Shown piece after piece: positions 53,593 through 63,253 of a stretch of 64,000 bases of DNA. Origin of the DNA: Pseudomonas kielensis (GTDB lineage Bacteria; Pseudomonadota; Gammaproteobacteria; Pseudomonadales; Pseudomonadaceae); assembly GCF_014236655.1 (NCBI RefSeq), contig NZ_JACMYG010000002.1, positions 186,001-250,000 on the forward strand, read 5' to 3'. The notes beneath the pieces are model-generated. The model was not told the DNA's origin. It searched no databases and saw only the letters and a list, made by a program, of their open reading frames with translations. Each line of letters begins with the position of its first letter. Positions within the stretch are counted from its first letter, which is position 1. The position numbers and the translations under genes are program-made.

Positions 53593-54783
53593 CTAGCCCT
53601 GCAGGCTCCTGCGCTTGAGCAGCAAGGTCAGGCCCAGGCCGCTGATCGACAACAGCGCTGCACCAAAGAAGATCCACGAATACCCCAGGTTCAACGCCAC
53701 GGCCCCCATCAAGGGACCGGCGATCGCCAGCGCCAGATCGAAGAACACCGCGTACGCGCTCAAACCGGCACCGCGACTGCTGCTCGGCACCTGCTTGATG
53801 GCCTCAACGCCAAGGGCTGGATACACCAGCGACAGGCCAAACCCGGCCAGTCCGGCGCCAATCAGGGCCACGGTCGTCGAAGGGGCCAGCCACAGCAGCG
53901 CCAAGCCTAGCGTCTCGATGCTCATGCAGGCAATGGCCGAACGGTAGCCGCCGAAGCGGTTGATGCAGGAGATGAACAACAGCCGCGCGAGAATGAAACA
54001 CAGGCCAAACACCGTCAGGCAGTAGGCCGCGCCGGTCCAGCCGCGACTGACATAAAACAGGGCGATGAAGGTGGTCAGGGTGCCGTAGCCGATCGAGGCC
54101 AGGCTCAGGCTGGCGCCAAAGGGCGCGATACGGCCGAACACCGACCAGAAGGGCAGGCGTTCGCCACGAATCACCGGCACCGAGGGTTTGTTGCGAATCA
54201 GCAGCAAGGCGGCCGCTGCCAGCACGGCCAGGGCAATTCCCAGGCTGGCGAAACCCCAAGCGTCGATCATCACCACCCCGAGTGGGGCGCCGATGGCAAT
54301 CGCGCCATAGGAGGCAATGCCGTTCCAGGAAATCGAACGCGCCGTGTGTTCCGCGCCGACCTGGCCCATACACCAACTGATGGTGCCGACGCCGATCAAG
54401 CCCTGGGCGACCCCCAACAACAACCGGCCGCCGATCAGGATGCCCAGGCTTAGCAGTGGCAGACTCTGCAACAGGGTCGAGGCCAGGGTCAGCAGGCCGC
54501 TGAGCAGGATCCCCAGCAGTCCATAGACAATGGCGCGCTTGGTGCCGACGCTGTCGCACATGCGCCCGGCCATGGGCCGGCTGAGCAGGGTGGCCAGGTA
54601 CTGCGAGCCAATGGTCAGCCCGGCCACCACCGCACTGAACCCCAGCTGATCGTGGACATAACCCGGCAGCACCGCAATTGGCAGGCCGATGCAGATAAAG
54701 GCAATAAAGGTGTAGAACACGATGGAGACGATCTGCAGGGTGATCGCCATGGAACTGACGGGGGGTGTTTGCTGCGCAGACAT
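53593..54783 (-). CDS. MFS transporter (YhhS/YfcJ-type)
   Basis: A 396-residue 12-helix major-facilitator protein. The loop 2-3 motif SRPMAGRMCDSVGTKRAIVY and the N-terminal TLQIVSIVFYTFIAFICIG region are of the YhhS/arabinose-efflux-like branch of drug/H+ antiporters. Helices alternate regularly and both halves are complete. Substrate cannot be told. It faces the hydrolase gene and has no linked regulator. The ribosome site before 54783 is weak. Confidence 0.85.
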   Translation of the reverse strand: MSAQQTPPVSSMAITLQIVSIVFYTFIAFICIGLPIAVLPGYVHDQLGFSAVVAGLTIGSQYLATLLSRPMAGRMCDSVGTKRAIVYGLLGILLSGLLTLASTLLQSLPLLSLGILIGGRLLLGVAQGLIGVGTISWCMGQVGAEHTARSISWNGIASYGAIAIGAPLGVVMIDAWGFASLGIALAVLAAAALLLIRNKPSVPVIRGERLPFWSVFGRIAPFGASLSLASIGYGTLTTFIALFYVSRGWTGAAYCLTVFGLCFILARLLFISCINRFGGYRSAIACMSIETLGLALLWLAPSTTVALIGAGLAGFGLSLVYPALGVEAIKQVPSSSRGAGLSAYAVFFDLALAIAGPLMGAVALNLGYSWIFFGAALLSISGLGLTLLLKRRSLQG

Positions 54784-54861
54784 GGGAGCTCGTTCGCGGG
54801 CGGGCAGTACCCTGCATCATGGCGCGCGACTGAGATAAAAGAAAGCAGGCTAACGGTATAG

Positions 54862-54893
54862 GTGTGTGGGGTTGAGCTTGCTCGCGAAGGCGC
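54862..54893. repeat. degenerate REP element
   Basis: GTGTGTGGGGTTGAGCTTGC followed by TCGCGAAGGCG is a decayed REP (core GAGCTTGCTCGCGAAGG) in the gap upstream of the MFS transporter gene. Confidence 0.5.
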
Positions 54894-54998
54894 TGTGTCA
54901 GGCACCTTCGATGTTGCCTATTCTGGCGCCATCGAGGGCCAACTGGCCGGCCGGTACGTTAAGATGGCCGTCAAATAAAAACCGGGTCGCCACGCTTT

Positions 54999-56015
54999 AT
55001 GTCGGAAAAAGACACCATCTCCATTCACCTGGTGCGCGAAGCGCTGTTGCAAAGCTGTGAGCCGGGTGCCGCCAGTCACGAAGTGCTGCTCAAGGTCGGC
55101 ATCGAGCCGCGGTTACTGGAGGAGGCTGACGCCCGGGTACCGGCCACCGCATACGCCCGGCTGTGGCGCCTGCTGGCTCGCCGCCGCGACGATGAATTCT
55201 TCGGGATGGACCCGCGCCAGCTGAAATCCGGCAGCCTGGCCTTTCTCTGCCAGTGCGCCATGGCCCAGCCGACGCTGGCAGCGGGACTGAACAGCGGCCT
55301 GGGCTTTCTGTCACTGATGCTCGAGCGCCTGCCGGCGCAACTGGTGCACCAGCAGAGCCTGGCGGAAATTGTCCTGCTCGAAGACGACCCGCAACCGCGC
55401 CGCGCCTTCACCTACTTCACCTACTGGATGATCGTCCATGGCGTGGCCTGCTGGCTGGCGGGGCGGCGGATTCCGATCCTGGCCATTGAACTGCGGTGCG
55501 CCGAGCCGCCGTTCTGCGACGACTACAAGGTGATGTTTTCCGAGAACCTGCGATTCGACCGGCCACGGACCCGGATGATCTTCGCGGCCGACTGCCTGGA
55601 CCTGCCGCTCAAGCGCAGCGTGCAAGAGCTGCAGCGCTTCCTGGCCCATGCTCCGGCCAACATCCTGGTCAAGTACCGCGACCCCCAAAGCCTGGCCAGC
55701 CGCATCAAGCACGACTTGCGGCACCTGCCGGCGCACACCTGGCCGGAAACCGAAAGCCTGGCGCAACAGCTGTGCATGTCGGCCTCGACCCTGCGCAGGC
55801 GCCTGGCGGAGGAGGGACAGACCTACCAGGGCTTGAAAGACAGCGTGCGCAAGGAACTGGCGATCGTCTGGCTGGCCGAACCCGCCATCAGCTTCAGCGA
55901 TATCGCCGCCCGCCTGGGGTTTGCCGATACCAGCTCGTTCTACAAGGCGTTTCGCAAGTGGTCGGGGTCCAACCCGGGGCACTACCGCAGCCTGATTCTC
56001 AGCGATGCCGATTGA
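54999..56015 (+). CDS. AraC-family transcriptional regulator
   Basis: A 338-residue regulator with an N-terminal Arabinose_bd-type (ArgR/OruR-like) domain (residues 1-220) and a C-terminal AraC HTH pair: SLAQQLCMSASTLRRRLAEE and ISFSDIAARLGFADTSSFYK, ending KWSGSNPGHYRSL. It precedes the acyl-CoA operon on the same strand, 416 bp upstream, and is the obvious candidate to control it, perhaps responding to a short branched acid. The start at 54999 has only a weak ribosome site. Confidence 0.9.
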   Translation: MSEKDTISIHLVREALLQSCEPGAASHEVLLKVGIEPRLLEEADARVPATAYARLWRLLARRRDDEFFGMDPRQLKSGSLAFLCQCAMAQPTLAAGLNSGLGFLSLMLERLPAQLVHQQSLAEIVLLEDDPQPRRAFTYFTYWMIVHGVACWLAGRRIPILAIELRCAEPPFCDDYKVMFSENLRFDRPRTRMIFAADCLDLPLKRSVQELQRFLAHAPANILVKYRDPQSLASRIKHDLRHLPAHTWPETESLAQQLCMSASTLRRRLAEEGQTYQGLKDSVRKELAIVWLAEPAISFSDIAARLGFADTSSFYKAFRKWSGSNPGHYRSLILSDAD

Positions 56016-56431
56016 GTCGGTTCTAGCGTGTCCTTATATGGCTATCGCGGTGGGGGGATTAGGTGGAGTACATATCCGGTTCTTTGGTAACGGCCTCCTA
56101 TGGTTCCGCTTTTACAGCGGCTCACTTTTGAGAGCGCAAAAGTGAGCCGCTGTAAGAGCGGAACCCCTATCGGCCATTACCGCAAAAATGGATATGTACT
56201 CGGTCCAATCCAACTTCCTGGTCGGCCCACAGGCGCAACATCGCACCACAGTTGTGTAGATGCCTATGCCGGCCGCGATAGCGCCGTCAAGTCACACAGA
56301 ACCGCCCCCTTGGCCAAAGCAGTCAAGCAACTTGAAGGCTTTGACCATTGTCCCGCGCCGCCTGCGGAGCGAGTATTTCGAGGATTTTGTAGGTTCCCCC
56401 AACCCAATAAAAACACCAAGGGATTCTGGCA
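56016..56431 (+). promoter_or_regulatory. region between AraC gene and acyl-CoA operon
   Basis: A 416-bp stretch without a real gene. Its first half is taken up by the palindromic element at 56066-56201; the second half (56205-56431) should hold the operon promoter and any AraC-family binding site. I cannot define a -35/-10 pair. An open frame across 56100-56507 exists but crosses the palindrome and lacks coding character. Confidence 0.5.
56066..56201. repeat. 136-bp nested palindromic element
   Basis: Four paired blocks surround loop AGAGCG (56131-56136). The innermost is a perfect 19-bp pair (56112-56130 / 56137-56155), then GGTTCCGCT (56102-56110) / AGCGGAACC (56157-56165), then GGTAA..GGCC (56086-56095) against GGCC..TTACC (56172-56181), and outermost GAGTACATATCC (56066-56077) / GGATATGTACTC (56190-56201). 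Similar sequences occur in fluorescent pseudomonad intergenic regions, so it is likely a dispersed non-coding repeat. Confidence 0.75.
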
Positions 56432-58090
56432 ATGCGCGATTACCTGTCTGCGACTTCACAGTTCAACTATCAGCACACGGTCGATGCGGCACTTCATGGT
56501 TCGCTGACGGCACTCAATGCCTGTGTCGAGTGCTGCGACCGGCATGCCTTACCCGGGCGCATTGCCTTGTTCTGGGAGGGGCGCGACGGCGCAAGCGCCA
56601 CCTACACCTTCAGCGACTTGCAGGACAAGGCCGCGCGCTTTGCCAACTTCCTCAAGGCCCAGGGCGTGAAGCGGGGCGACAAGGTCGCCGGGCTGTTGCC
56701 GCGCAACGTCGAACTGCTGATCGTAGTGCTCGCTACCTGGCGCATCGGCGCGGTCTATCAGCCATTGTTCACCGCCTTCGGCCCCAAGGCCCTGGAACAT
56801 CGCCTGGGCACTTCCGGCGCGGCCGTGGTGGTGACCGATGCGACGAACCGGCCCAAACTCAGCGAAGTGCCCGACTGCCCGACCATCGTCACGGTCACTG
56901 GCACCAAGGGCCAGGGCCTGGTCCGCGGCGACTTCAGTTTCTGGGCGGAACTGGCCAATCATTCCAATCAGTGCGAACCGGTGTTGCTCAGCGGTGAAGA
57001 CCCGTTCCTGCTGATGTTCACCTCGGGCACCACCGGCCCGTCGAAAGCCTTGTACGTGCCGCTCAAGGCCCTTGTCGCCTTCCAGAGCTACACCCGCGAC
57101 GCCGTGGACCTGCGCCCGGAAGATGCTTTCTGGAACGTCGCCGATCCCGGTTGGGCCTATGGCATCTACTTTGGTGTGGCCGGCCCGTTGGGCATGGGTC
57201 ACCCGATCACGTTCTACGACGGCCCGTTTACCCTGGAAAGCACCTGCCGGGTGATCAACAAGTACGGGATCACCAACCTGACCGGCTCGCCGACCGCCTA
57301 CCGCCTGCTGATTGCCGGCGGCGACGAATTCGCCCGTAGCATCAAAGGCAAGCTGCGCATTGTCAGCAGCGCCGGCGAACCGCTGAACCCGGAAGTGATC
57401 CGCTGGTTTGCCGACAACCTCGGCGTGGTGATCCACGACCATTATGGCCAGACCGAACTGGGCATGGTCCTGTGCAACCACCACGGCCTCGAACATCCGG
57501 TGCATGTCGGTGCCGCCGGTTTTGCTTCGCCGGGCCACCGCATCGTGGTGCTGGACGACAACTACAACGAATTGTCCGTTGGCCAGCCCGGGATCCTGGC
57601 GATCGATCGCAGCCAGTCGCCGATGTGCTGGTTCCCCGGCTACGACGGTGCGCCGACCAAGGCCTTTGTCGGCAACTACTACCTGAGCGGCGACACGGTG
57701 GAGCTGAACCCGGACGGCAGCATCAGCTTCGTCGGTCGCAGCGACGACGTGATCACCACCTCGGGTTACCGGGTCGGCCCGTTCGATGTCGAAAGCGCAT
57801 TGATCGAGCACCCGGCGGTGATCGAGGCGGCGGTGGTCGGCAAACCCGACCCGGAGCGCACCGAACTGGTCAAGGCCTTCGTCGTGCTCGGTGGCCAGTA
57901 CCTGGCTTCGCCGGCGCTGGCCGAGGAATTGCGCCAGCATGTGCGCAAGCGCCTGGCCGCGCATTCCTATCCCCGTGAAATCGAATTTGTCAGCGACTTG
58001 CCGAAAACCCCAAGCGGCAAATTGCAGCGCTTTATCTTGCGCAACCAGGAAATCGCCAAGGCTCAAGAGGCCGCGGTCAACAAGGCTTGA
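56432..58090 (+). CDS. acyl-CoA synthetase (AMP-forming)
   Basis: A 552-residue ANL-superfamily enzyme. [10 protein letters not shown] (196-205) is the ATP-binding loop, [11 protein letters not shown] the A5 motif, [39 protein letters not shown] the hinge region, and TPSGKLQRF holds the catalytic Lys530. It activates a short-chain carboxylic acid to its CoA ester. It heads a plus-strand operon with SDR, thiolase, acyl-CoA dehydrogenase and hydratase genes in the order I recall for P. putida PP_2213-2217, so propionate-, butyrate- or branched-acid activation is likely. The exact acid is not defined by sequence. Confidence 0.88.
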   Translation: MRDYLSATSQFNYQHTVDAALHGSLTALNACVECCDRHALPGRIALFWEGRDGASATYTFSDLQDKAARFANFLKAQGVKRGDKVAGLLPRNVELLIVVLATWRIGAVYQPLFTAFGPKALEHRLGTSGAAVVVTDATNRPKLSEVPDCPTIVTVTGTKGQGLVRGDFSFWAELANHSNQCEPVLLSGEDPFLLMFTSGTTGPSKALYVPLKALVAFQSYTRDAVDLRPEDAFWNVADPGWAYGIYFGVAGPLGMGHPITFYDGPFTLESTCRVINKYGITNLTGSPTAYRLLIAGGDEFARSIKGKLRIVSSAGEPLNPEVIRWFADNLGVVIHDHYGQTELGMVLCNHHGLEHPVHVGAAGFASPGHRIVVLDDNYNELSVGQPGILAIDRSQSPMCWFPGYDGAPTKAFVGNYYLSGDTVELNPDGSISFVGRSDDVITTSGYRVGPFDVESALIEHPAVIEAAVVGKPDPERTELVKAFVVLGGQYLASPALAEELRQHVRKRLAAHSYPREIEFVSDLPKTPSGKLQRFILRNQEIAKAQEAAVNKA

Positions 58091-58106
58091 ATCCAAGGAA
58101 ACAACG

Positions 58107-58868
58107 ATGCAGATCGAAAACAAGGTTTTTATCGTCACCGGCGGTGCGTCGGGACTGGGTGCGGCCACTGCTGAACTGTTGGTCGCCGCTGGCGCCAAGG
58201 TGATGCTGGTGGACATGAACGCCGCGGCAGTCGCAGCGCAGGCCGAGCGCCTCGGCGCCCACAGTGTGGTCGCCGACATCAGCAACGAAGAAGCTGCCCA
58301 GGCTGCGGTACAGGCCACGGTAGCGGCGTTCGGCGGGCTCAACGGCCTGGTCAACTGCGCCGGCATCGTGCGGGGCGAAAAGATCCTTGGCAAAAACGGT
58401 CCACACGCCCTGGGCAGTTTCAGCCAGGTGATCAACGTCAACCTGATCGGCAGCTTCAACATGCTGCGCCTGGCGGCCGAGGCGATTGCCCAGGCCAGCC
58501 CGGACGCGGACGGCGAGCGCGGTGTGATCATCAACACCGCCTCGGCGGCCGCCTTCGACGGCCAGATCGGCCAGGCCGCCTATGCTGCATCCAAGGGCGC
58601 GATCGCCAGCCTGACCTTGCCGGCGGCCCGTGAACTGGCGCGCTTCGGCATCCGTGTGATGACCATTGCCCCGGGCATCTTCGAAACTCCGATGATGGCC
58701 GGCATGACCCAGGAAGTGCGCGATTCGCTGGCCGCCGGCGTGCCATTCCCGCCACGCCTGGGCAAACCAGGCGAGTACGCAGCGCTGGTCAGGCATATCA
58801 TTGAAAACAGCATGCTCAACGGTGAGGTGATCCGTCTCGACGGTGCCTTGCGCATGGCCGCTAAATAA
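58107..58868 (+). CDS. SDR-family 3-hydroxyacyl-CoA dehydrogenase (HSD10-like)
   Basis: A 253-residue short-chain dehydrogenase. Cofactor motif TGGASGLG (11-18), catalytic Ser146, Tyr159 and Lys163 (YAASK). The segments [16 protein letters not shown] and [12 protein letters not shown] are typical of type II 3-hydroxyacyl-CoA dehydrogenases (HSD17B10-like), which oxidise 2-methyl-3-hydroxybutyryl-CoA in isoleucine breakdown. Start at 58107 after AAGGAAA. The thiolase starts 12 bp later. Pseudomonas homologues are called FadBx. Confidence 0.9.
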   Translation: MQIENKVFIVTGGASGLGAATAELLVAAGAKVMLVDMNAAAVAAQAERLGAHSVVADISNEEAAQAAVQATVAAFGGLNGLVNCAGIVRGEKILGKNGPHALGSFSQVINVNLIGSFNMLRLAAEAIAQASPDADGERGVIINTASAAAFDGQIGQAAYAASKGAIASLTLPAARELARFGIRVMTIAPGIFETPMMAGMTQEVRDSLAAGVPFPPRLGKPGEYAALVRHIIENSMLNGEVIRLDGALRMAAK

Positions 58869-58880
58869 GGAGTCATGAAC

Positions 58881-60074
58881 ATGACCACTCACAACGATCC
58901 GATTGTCATCGTCAGCGCCGTGCGCACCCCCATGGGCGGTTTCCAGGGTGATCTCAAGAGCCTGACGGCGCCCCAACTGGGCGCCGCCGCCATTCGTGCG
59001 GCGGTCGAGCGCGCGGGCCTGTCCAGCGACGCCGTGGAAGAAGTGCTGTTTGGCTGCGTACTGCCTGCCGGTCTCGGCCAGGCCCCGGCACGCCAGGCCG
59101 CATTGGGCGCGGGCCTGGACAAATCGACCCGCTGCACCACCCTGAACAAGATGTGCGGTTCGGGCATGGAGGCGGCGATTCTGGCCCACGACATGCTGCT
59201 GGCCGGCAGCGCCGAGGTGGTGGTGGCCGGTGGCATGGAAAGCATGTCCAACGCCCCGTACCTGCTGGACCGCGCCCGTAGCGGCTACCGCATGGGCCAC
59301 GGCAGCGTGATCGACCACATGTTCCTCGACGGCCTGGAAGACGCCTACGACAAGGGGCGCCTGATGGGCACCTTTGCCGAGGATTGCGCCCAGGAACACG
59401 GCTTTAGCCGCGAGGCCCAGGACGCCTTTGCCATCGCCTCGACCACCCGCGCCCAGCAGGCGATCGAGGACGGCAGCTTCACGGCCGAAATCGTCCCGCT
59501 GCAGGTCATGGTCGGCAAAGAGCCAAAAACCATCACCAACGACGAACAACCGCCCAAAGCCAAACTGGACAAGATCGCCAGCCTCAAGCCGGCCTTCCGC
59601 GAAGGTGGCACGGTGACCGCTGCCAACTCCAGTTCGATTTCCGATGGTGCCGCGGCCTTGGTCCTGATGCGGCGCAGCGAGGCGCAAAAACGTGGGCTCA
59701 AGCCCCTGGCCGTGATTCATGGCCATGCCGCGTTTGCCGACACCCCGGGGTTGTTCCCGGTGGCTCCGGTGGGCGCGATCCAGAAGCTGATGAAAAAAAC
59801 CGGCTGGTCGCTGGATGAGGTTGATCTGTTCGAAATCAACGAAGCCTTTGCGGTGGTCAGCCTGGTCACCATGACCAAGCTGGACATTCCCCACAGCAAG
59901 GTCAACGTGCATGGCGGAGCCTGCGCCCTGGGTCATCCAATCGGCGCTTCGGGCGCGCGGATCCTGGTCACGCTGCTCTCGGCCCTGCGCCAGAAAGGCC
60001 TGAAACGTGGAGTGGCGGCCATCTGCATCGGCGGCGGCGAAGCCACGGCCATGGCCGTTGAATGCCTGGATTAA
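58881..60074 (+). CDS. acetyl-CoA C-acyltransferase (thiolase)
   Basis: A 397-residue thiolase. The active-site Cys92 is in LNKMCGSGMEAA, His352 in GGACALGHPIGASG, and Cys382 in AAICIGGGEA. It would cleave 2-methylacetoacetyl-CoA into propionyl-CoA and acetyl-CoA after the SDR step. I use 58881 because AAGGAG lies eight bases upstream, whereas the ATG at 58875 is only two bases from it. Pseudomonas homologues are called FadAx. The next gene follows after nine bases. Confidence 0.91.
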   Translation: MTTHNDPIVIVSAVRTPMGGFQGDLKSLTAPQLGAAAIRAAVERAGLSSDAVEEVLFGCVLPAGLGQAPARQAALGAGLDKSTRCTTLNKMCGSGMEAAILAHDMLLAGSAEVVVAGGMESMSNAPYLLDRARSGYRMGHGSVIDHMFLDGLEDAYDKGRLMGTFAEDCAQEHGFSREAQDAFAIASTTRAQQAIEDGSFTAEIVPLQVMVGKEPKTITNDEQPPKAKLDKIASLKPAFREGGTVTAANSSSISDGAAALVLMRRSEAQKRGLKPLAVIHGHAAFADTPGLFPVAPVGAIQKLMKKTGWSLDEVDLFEINEAFAVVSLVTMTKLDIPHSKVNVHGGACALGHPIGASGARILVTLLSALRQKGLKRGVAAICIGGGEATAMAVECLD

Positions 60075-60083
60075 GGATTCCCT

Positions 60084-61211
60084 ATGCTGCCCAATGACGA
60101 ACAACTACAGATCAGCGAAGCGGCCCGGCAGTTTGCCCAGGAACGCTTGAAACCGTTCGCCGCCGAGTGGGATCGTGAACACCGTTTCCCCAAGGAAGCC
60201 ATTGCGCAAATGGCCGAGCTCGGGTTCTTCGGCATGCTGGTCCCCGAACAGTGGGGCGGCTGCGACACCGGTTACCTGGCGTACGCCATGGCCCTGGAGG
60301 AAATCGCCGCGGGCGATGGCTCCTGCTCGACCATCATGAGCGTGCACAACTCGGTAGGCTGTGTACCCATCCTCAAGTACGGCACCGATGAGCAGAAGGC
60401 GCGTTTCCTCACGCCACTGGCCAGCGGGGCGATGCTTGGCGCCTTTGCCTTGACCGAACCCCAGGCCGGCTCCGACGCCAGTGGCCTGAAAACCCGCGCC
60501 CGACTCAATGGCGACCACTATGTGCTCAACGGCTGCAAACAGTTCATTACCTCCGGGCAGAACGCCGGGGTGGTGATTGTGTTTGCGGTGACCGATCCGA
60601 GCGCCGGCAAGCGTGGGATCAGTGCCTTTATCGTGCCCACTGATTCGCCTGGCTATAAGGTTGCACGAGTCGAGGACAAGCTCGGCCAGCATGCTTCCGA
60701 CACCTGTCAGATCCTGTTCGAGGACGTCAAGGTGCCCGTGGCCAATCGATTGGGGGAGGAGGGCGAGGGTTACCGCATTGCCCTGGCCAACCTGGAAGGC
60801 GGCCGGGTCGGGATCGCTTCGCAGTCTGTGGGCATGGCCCGTGCCGCGTTCGAGGCCGCCCGTGATTACGCCCGTGAGCGGGAAAGCTTCGGCAAACCGA
60901 TCATCGAGCATCAGGCCGTGGCGTTCCGTCTGGCCGACATGGCCACGCAGATTGCCGTTGCCCGGCAGATGGTGCATTACGCCGCCGCCCTGCGTGACAG
61001 CGGCAAGGCAGCCCTGGTGGAAGCGTCGATGGCCAAGCTGTTTGCCTCGGAAATGGCCGAAAAGGTCTGTTCGTCCGCCTTGCAAACCCTCGGCGGTTAC
61101 GGTTATCTGAGCGACTTCCCGCTGGAGCGTATCTACCGCGATGTGCGGGTGTGCCAGATCTACGAAGGCACCAGCGATATCCAGCGCATGGTCATTTCGC
61201 GCAATCTTTGA
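60084..61211 (+). CDS. short/branched-chain acyl-CoA dehydrogenase
   Basis: A 375-residue flavoprotein. Signatures are [19 protein letters not shown] (FAD site) and the C-terminal [18 protein letters not shown] with catalytic Glu361. It oxidises an acyl-CoA to the enoyl-CoA and passes electrons to ETF. Context with a 2-methyl-3-hydroxyacyl-CoA dehydrogenase suggests 2-methylbutyryl-CoA, giving tiglyl-CoA; butyryl-CoA is also possible. ATG at 60084 follows AAGGA. Confidence 0.9.
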   Translation: MLPNDEQLQISEAARQFAQERLKPFAAEWDREHRFPKEAIAQMAELGFFGMLVPEQWGGCDTGYLAYAMALEEIAAGDGSCSTIMSVHNSVGCVPILKYGTDEQKARFLTPLASGAMLGAFALTEPQAGSDASGLKTRARLNGDHYVLNGCKQFITSGQNAGVVIVFAVTDPSAGKRGISAFIVPTDSPGYKVARVEDKLGQHASDTCQILFEDVKVPVANRLGEEGEGYRIALANLEGGRVGIASQSVGMARAAFEAARDYARERESFGKPIIEHQAVAFRLADMATQIAVARQMVHYAAALRDSGKAALVEASMAKLFASEMAEKVCSSALQTLGGYGYLSDFPLERIYRDVRVCQIYEGTSDIQRMVISRNL

Positions 61212-61226
61212 ACAAGGAACCCTTGC

Positions 61227-62000
61227 ATGAGTTACGAAACGATTTTGTTGGAAATCCAGGGCCGCGTGGGCCTGATCACCCTCAATCGCCCACAGGCATT
61301 GAACGCCCTCAACGCACAGATTGTCAGTGAGCTGAACCATGCGCTGGACGGCCTGGAAGCCGACCCGCAGATCGGCTGCATCGTCCTGACCGGCTCGAAG
61401 AAAGCCTTCGCCGCCGGTGCCGACATCAAGGAAATGGCTGAGCTGACCTACCCGCAGATTTACCTGGACGACCTGTTCAGCGACAGTGACCGCGTGGCTA
61501 ACCGCCGCAAGCCGATCATCGCCGCCGTCAACGGTTTTGCCCTGGGTGGCGGTTGCGAGCTGGCCTTGATGTGCGACTTCATCCTGGCAGGCGACAACGC
61601 CAGATTCGGTCAGCCGGAAATCAACCTTGGCGTCCTGCCGGGCATGGGGGGCACCCAGCGCCTGACTCGCGCGGTGGGCAAGGCCAAGGCGATGGAAATG
61701 TGCCTCAGCGGTCGCCTGATCGATGCGGTGGAAGCCGAGCGTTGCGGCATCGTGGCGCGCATCGTGCCGTCGGATGAGCTGCTGGATGAAGCGCTGAAAG
61801 TCGCGACCCTGATCGCCAGCAAGTCGCTGCCGATTGCCATGATGACCAAGGAGAGCGTGAACCGCGCCTTCGAAGTCAGCCTGTCCGAAGGCGTGCGTTT
61901 TGAACGCCGGGTCTTCCACGCGGCCTTCGCCACCCAGGACCAGAAAGAAGGCATGGCGGCGTTTATCGCCAAGCGTGCGCCGGAGTTTGTCGGTCAGTAA
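61227..62000 (+). CDS. enoyl-CoA hydratase
   Basis: A 257-residue crotonase-fold enzyme with both catalytic Glu residues, Glu111 ([11 protein letters not shown]) and Glu131 ([12 protein letters not shown]). It hydrates the enoyl-CoA formed by the upstream dehydrogenase. Short N-terminus [12 protein letters not shown] and standard length. It is the last gene of the plus-strand operon; a REP-type inverted pair follows and separates it from the convergent minus-strand genes. Confidence 0.9.
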   Translation: MSYETILLEIQGRVGLITLNRPQALNALNAQIVSELNHALDGLEADPQIGCIVLTGSKKAFAAGADIKEMAELTYPQIYLDDLFSDSDRVANRRKPIIAAVNGFALGGGCELALMCDFILAGDNARFGQPEINLGVLPGMGGTQRLTRAVGKAKAMEMCLSGRLIDAVEAERCGIVARIVPSDELLDEALKVATLIASKSLPIAMMTKESVNRAFEVSLSEGVRFERRVFHAAFATQDQKEGMAAFIAKRAPEFVGQ

Positions 62001-62020
62001 TCCTGGGTTTTGACGGTCAC

Positions 62021-62085
62021 CATCGCGGGCAAGCCCGCTCCCACAAAGCATTAAAGAGCTTGTGGGAGCGGGCTTGCCCGCGATG
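62021..62085. repeat. inverted REP pair acting as intergenic hairpin
   Basis: Two identical REP copies in inverted order: 62021-62046 and its perfect complement 62060-62085 (26 bp), around a 13-nt AT-rich loop. The core of each is CGGGCAAGCCCG. It lies between two convergent operons and could form a long hairpin that stops transcription from both sides. Confidence 0.8.
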
Positions 62086-62096
62086 GGTTCAGGGTT

Positions 62097-63248
62097 TTAC
62101 AGCAGGTAGTTCTTCAATTCCCGCGCAATCACCATCCGCTGGATCTCACTGGAACCTTCGTAGATCTGGGTGATCCGCGCATCGCGGTAGTAGCGCTCCA
62201 CTGGATAATCTTCCAGGTAACCATAACCACCGTGGATCTGGATGGCCGAGGAGCAGACCTTCTCGGCCATTTCCGAGGCAAACAGCTTGGCTTGCGAGGC
62301 TTCGGACAGGCAGGGTTTGCCGGCGCTGCGCAGGCGTGCGGCGTGGAGGATCAACAAGCGGGCGGCGTTCAGCCGGGTGTGCATGTCGGCCAGCAGGTTG
62401 GCGATGCTCTGGTGCTCGATGATCGGCTTGTCGAACTGCACCCGGTCGCGGGCGTAGGCCAGGGCTGCTTCAAAGGCTGCGCGGGCAATGCCCAGGGCCT
62501 GGGCAGCGATGCCGATGCGCCCACCTTCGAGGTTGGACAGCGCAATCGCCAGGCCCTTGCCACGTTCACCCAGCAGGTTGGCTTCGGGGATGACGCAGTT
62601 GTTGAGCGTCACCGCGCAGGTGTCGGACGCACGAATGCCCATCTTGTGCTCGCTGCGGTCGACGATGAAGCCCGGGTTGTCGGTGGGTACCAGGAACGCC
62701 GACAGGCCTTTCTTGCCCAGCTGCGGGTCAGTAACCGCAAACACGATCGCCAGCTTCGCCCGCTTGCCGTTGCTGACAAATTGCTTGGCGCCGTTGATCA
62801 CCCACTGGCCATCGCGCAGTTCGGCGCGGGTGCGCAGGTTGTGCGCCTCGGAACCGGCCTGGGGTTCGGTCAGGCAGAAGCAGCCGATGGTCTGGCCGCT
62901 GGCCAGGTCCGCCAGCCAGGTCTGCTTTTGGGCCTCTGTACCGTAGTTCAACACCGGCCCGCAGCCCACCGAGTTGTGGATGCTCATCAAGGCCCCGGTC
63001 GCGCCGTCGCCGGCGGAAATCTCTTCCACTGCCAGGGCATAGGCAACGTAGTCGACATAGGTGCCGCCCCATTCCTCGGGCACCACCATGCCCAGCAGGC
63101 CCAGTTCGCCCATCTTCGCCACCAGGGCGTCGTCGATCCAGCCAGCCTTTTCCCACGCCTGGGCATGGGGTGCGATCTCGCCGCGGGCGAAGTCCCGGGC
63201 CATGTCGCGGATCATCACTTGTTCTTCGCTCAGTTCGATGTCGTGCAT
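62097..63248 (-). CDS. acyl-CoA dehydrogenase (isobutyryl-CoA-type)
   Basis: A 383-residue acyl-CoA dehydrogenase, distinct from the copy in the plus-strand operon. [20 protein letters not shown] and [21 protein letters not shown] (catalytic Glu364) are conserved. Linked to a 3-hydroxyisobutyryl-CoA-hydrolase-like gene five bases upstream, it probably oxidises isobutyryl-CoA in valine breakdown. Other short-chain substrates remain possible. Confidence 0.88.
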   Translation of the reverse strand: MHDIELSEEQVMIRDMARDFARGEIAPHAQAWEKAGWIDDALVAKMGELGLLGMVVPEEWGGTYVDYVAYALAVEEISAGDGATGALMSIHNSVGCGPVLNYGTEAQKQTWLADLASGQTIGCFCLTEPQAGSEAHNLRTRAELRDGQWVINGAKQFVSNGKRAKLAIVFAVTDPQLGKKGLSAFLVPTDNPGFIVDRSEHKMGIRASDTCAVTLNNCVIPEANLLGERGKGLAIALSNLEGGRIGIAAQALGIARAAFEAALAYARDRVQFDKPIIEHQSIANLLADMHTRLNAARLLILHAARLRSAGKPCLSEASQAKLFASEMAEKVCSSAIQIHGGYGYLEDYPVERYYRDARITQIYEGSSEIQRMVIARELKNYLL

Positions 63249-63253
63249 GAGAA

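Noticed and set aside
56100..56507. Plus-strand open frame upstream of the acyl-CoA operon
   Set aside because: It starts inside the palindromic element and runs into the synthetase gene in another frame; no ribosome site or family.
56549..58537. Long minus-strand open frame across the acyl-CoA synthetase and SDR genes
   Set aside because: It lies across two well-defined enzyme genes and has no start signal or family match. The frames at 58077-60104 and 60105-62051 (minus) were rejected for the same reason.
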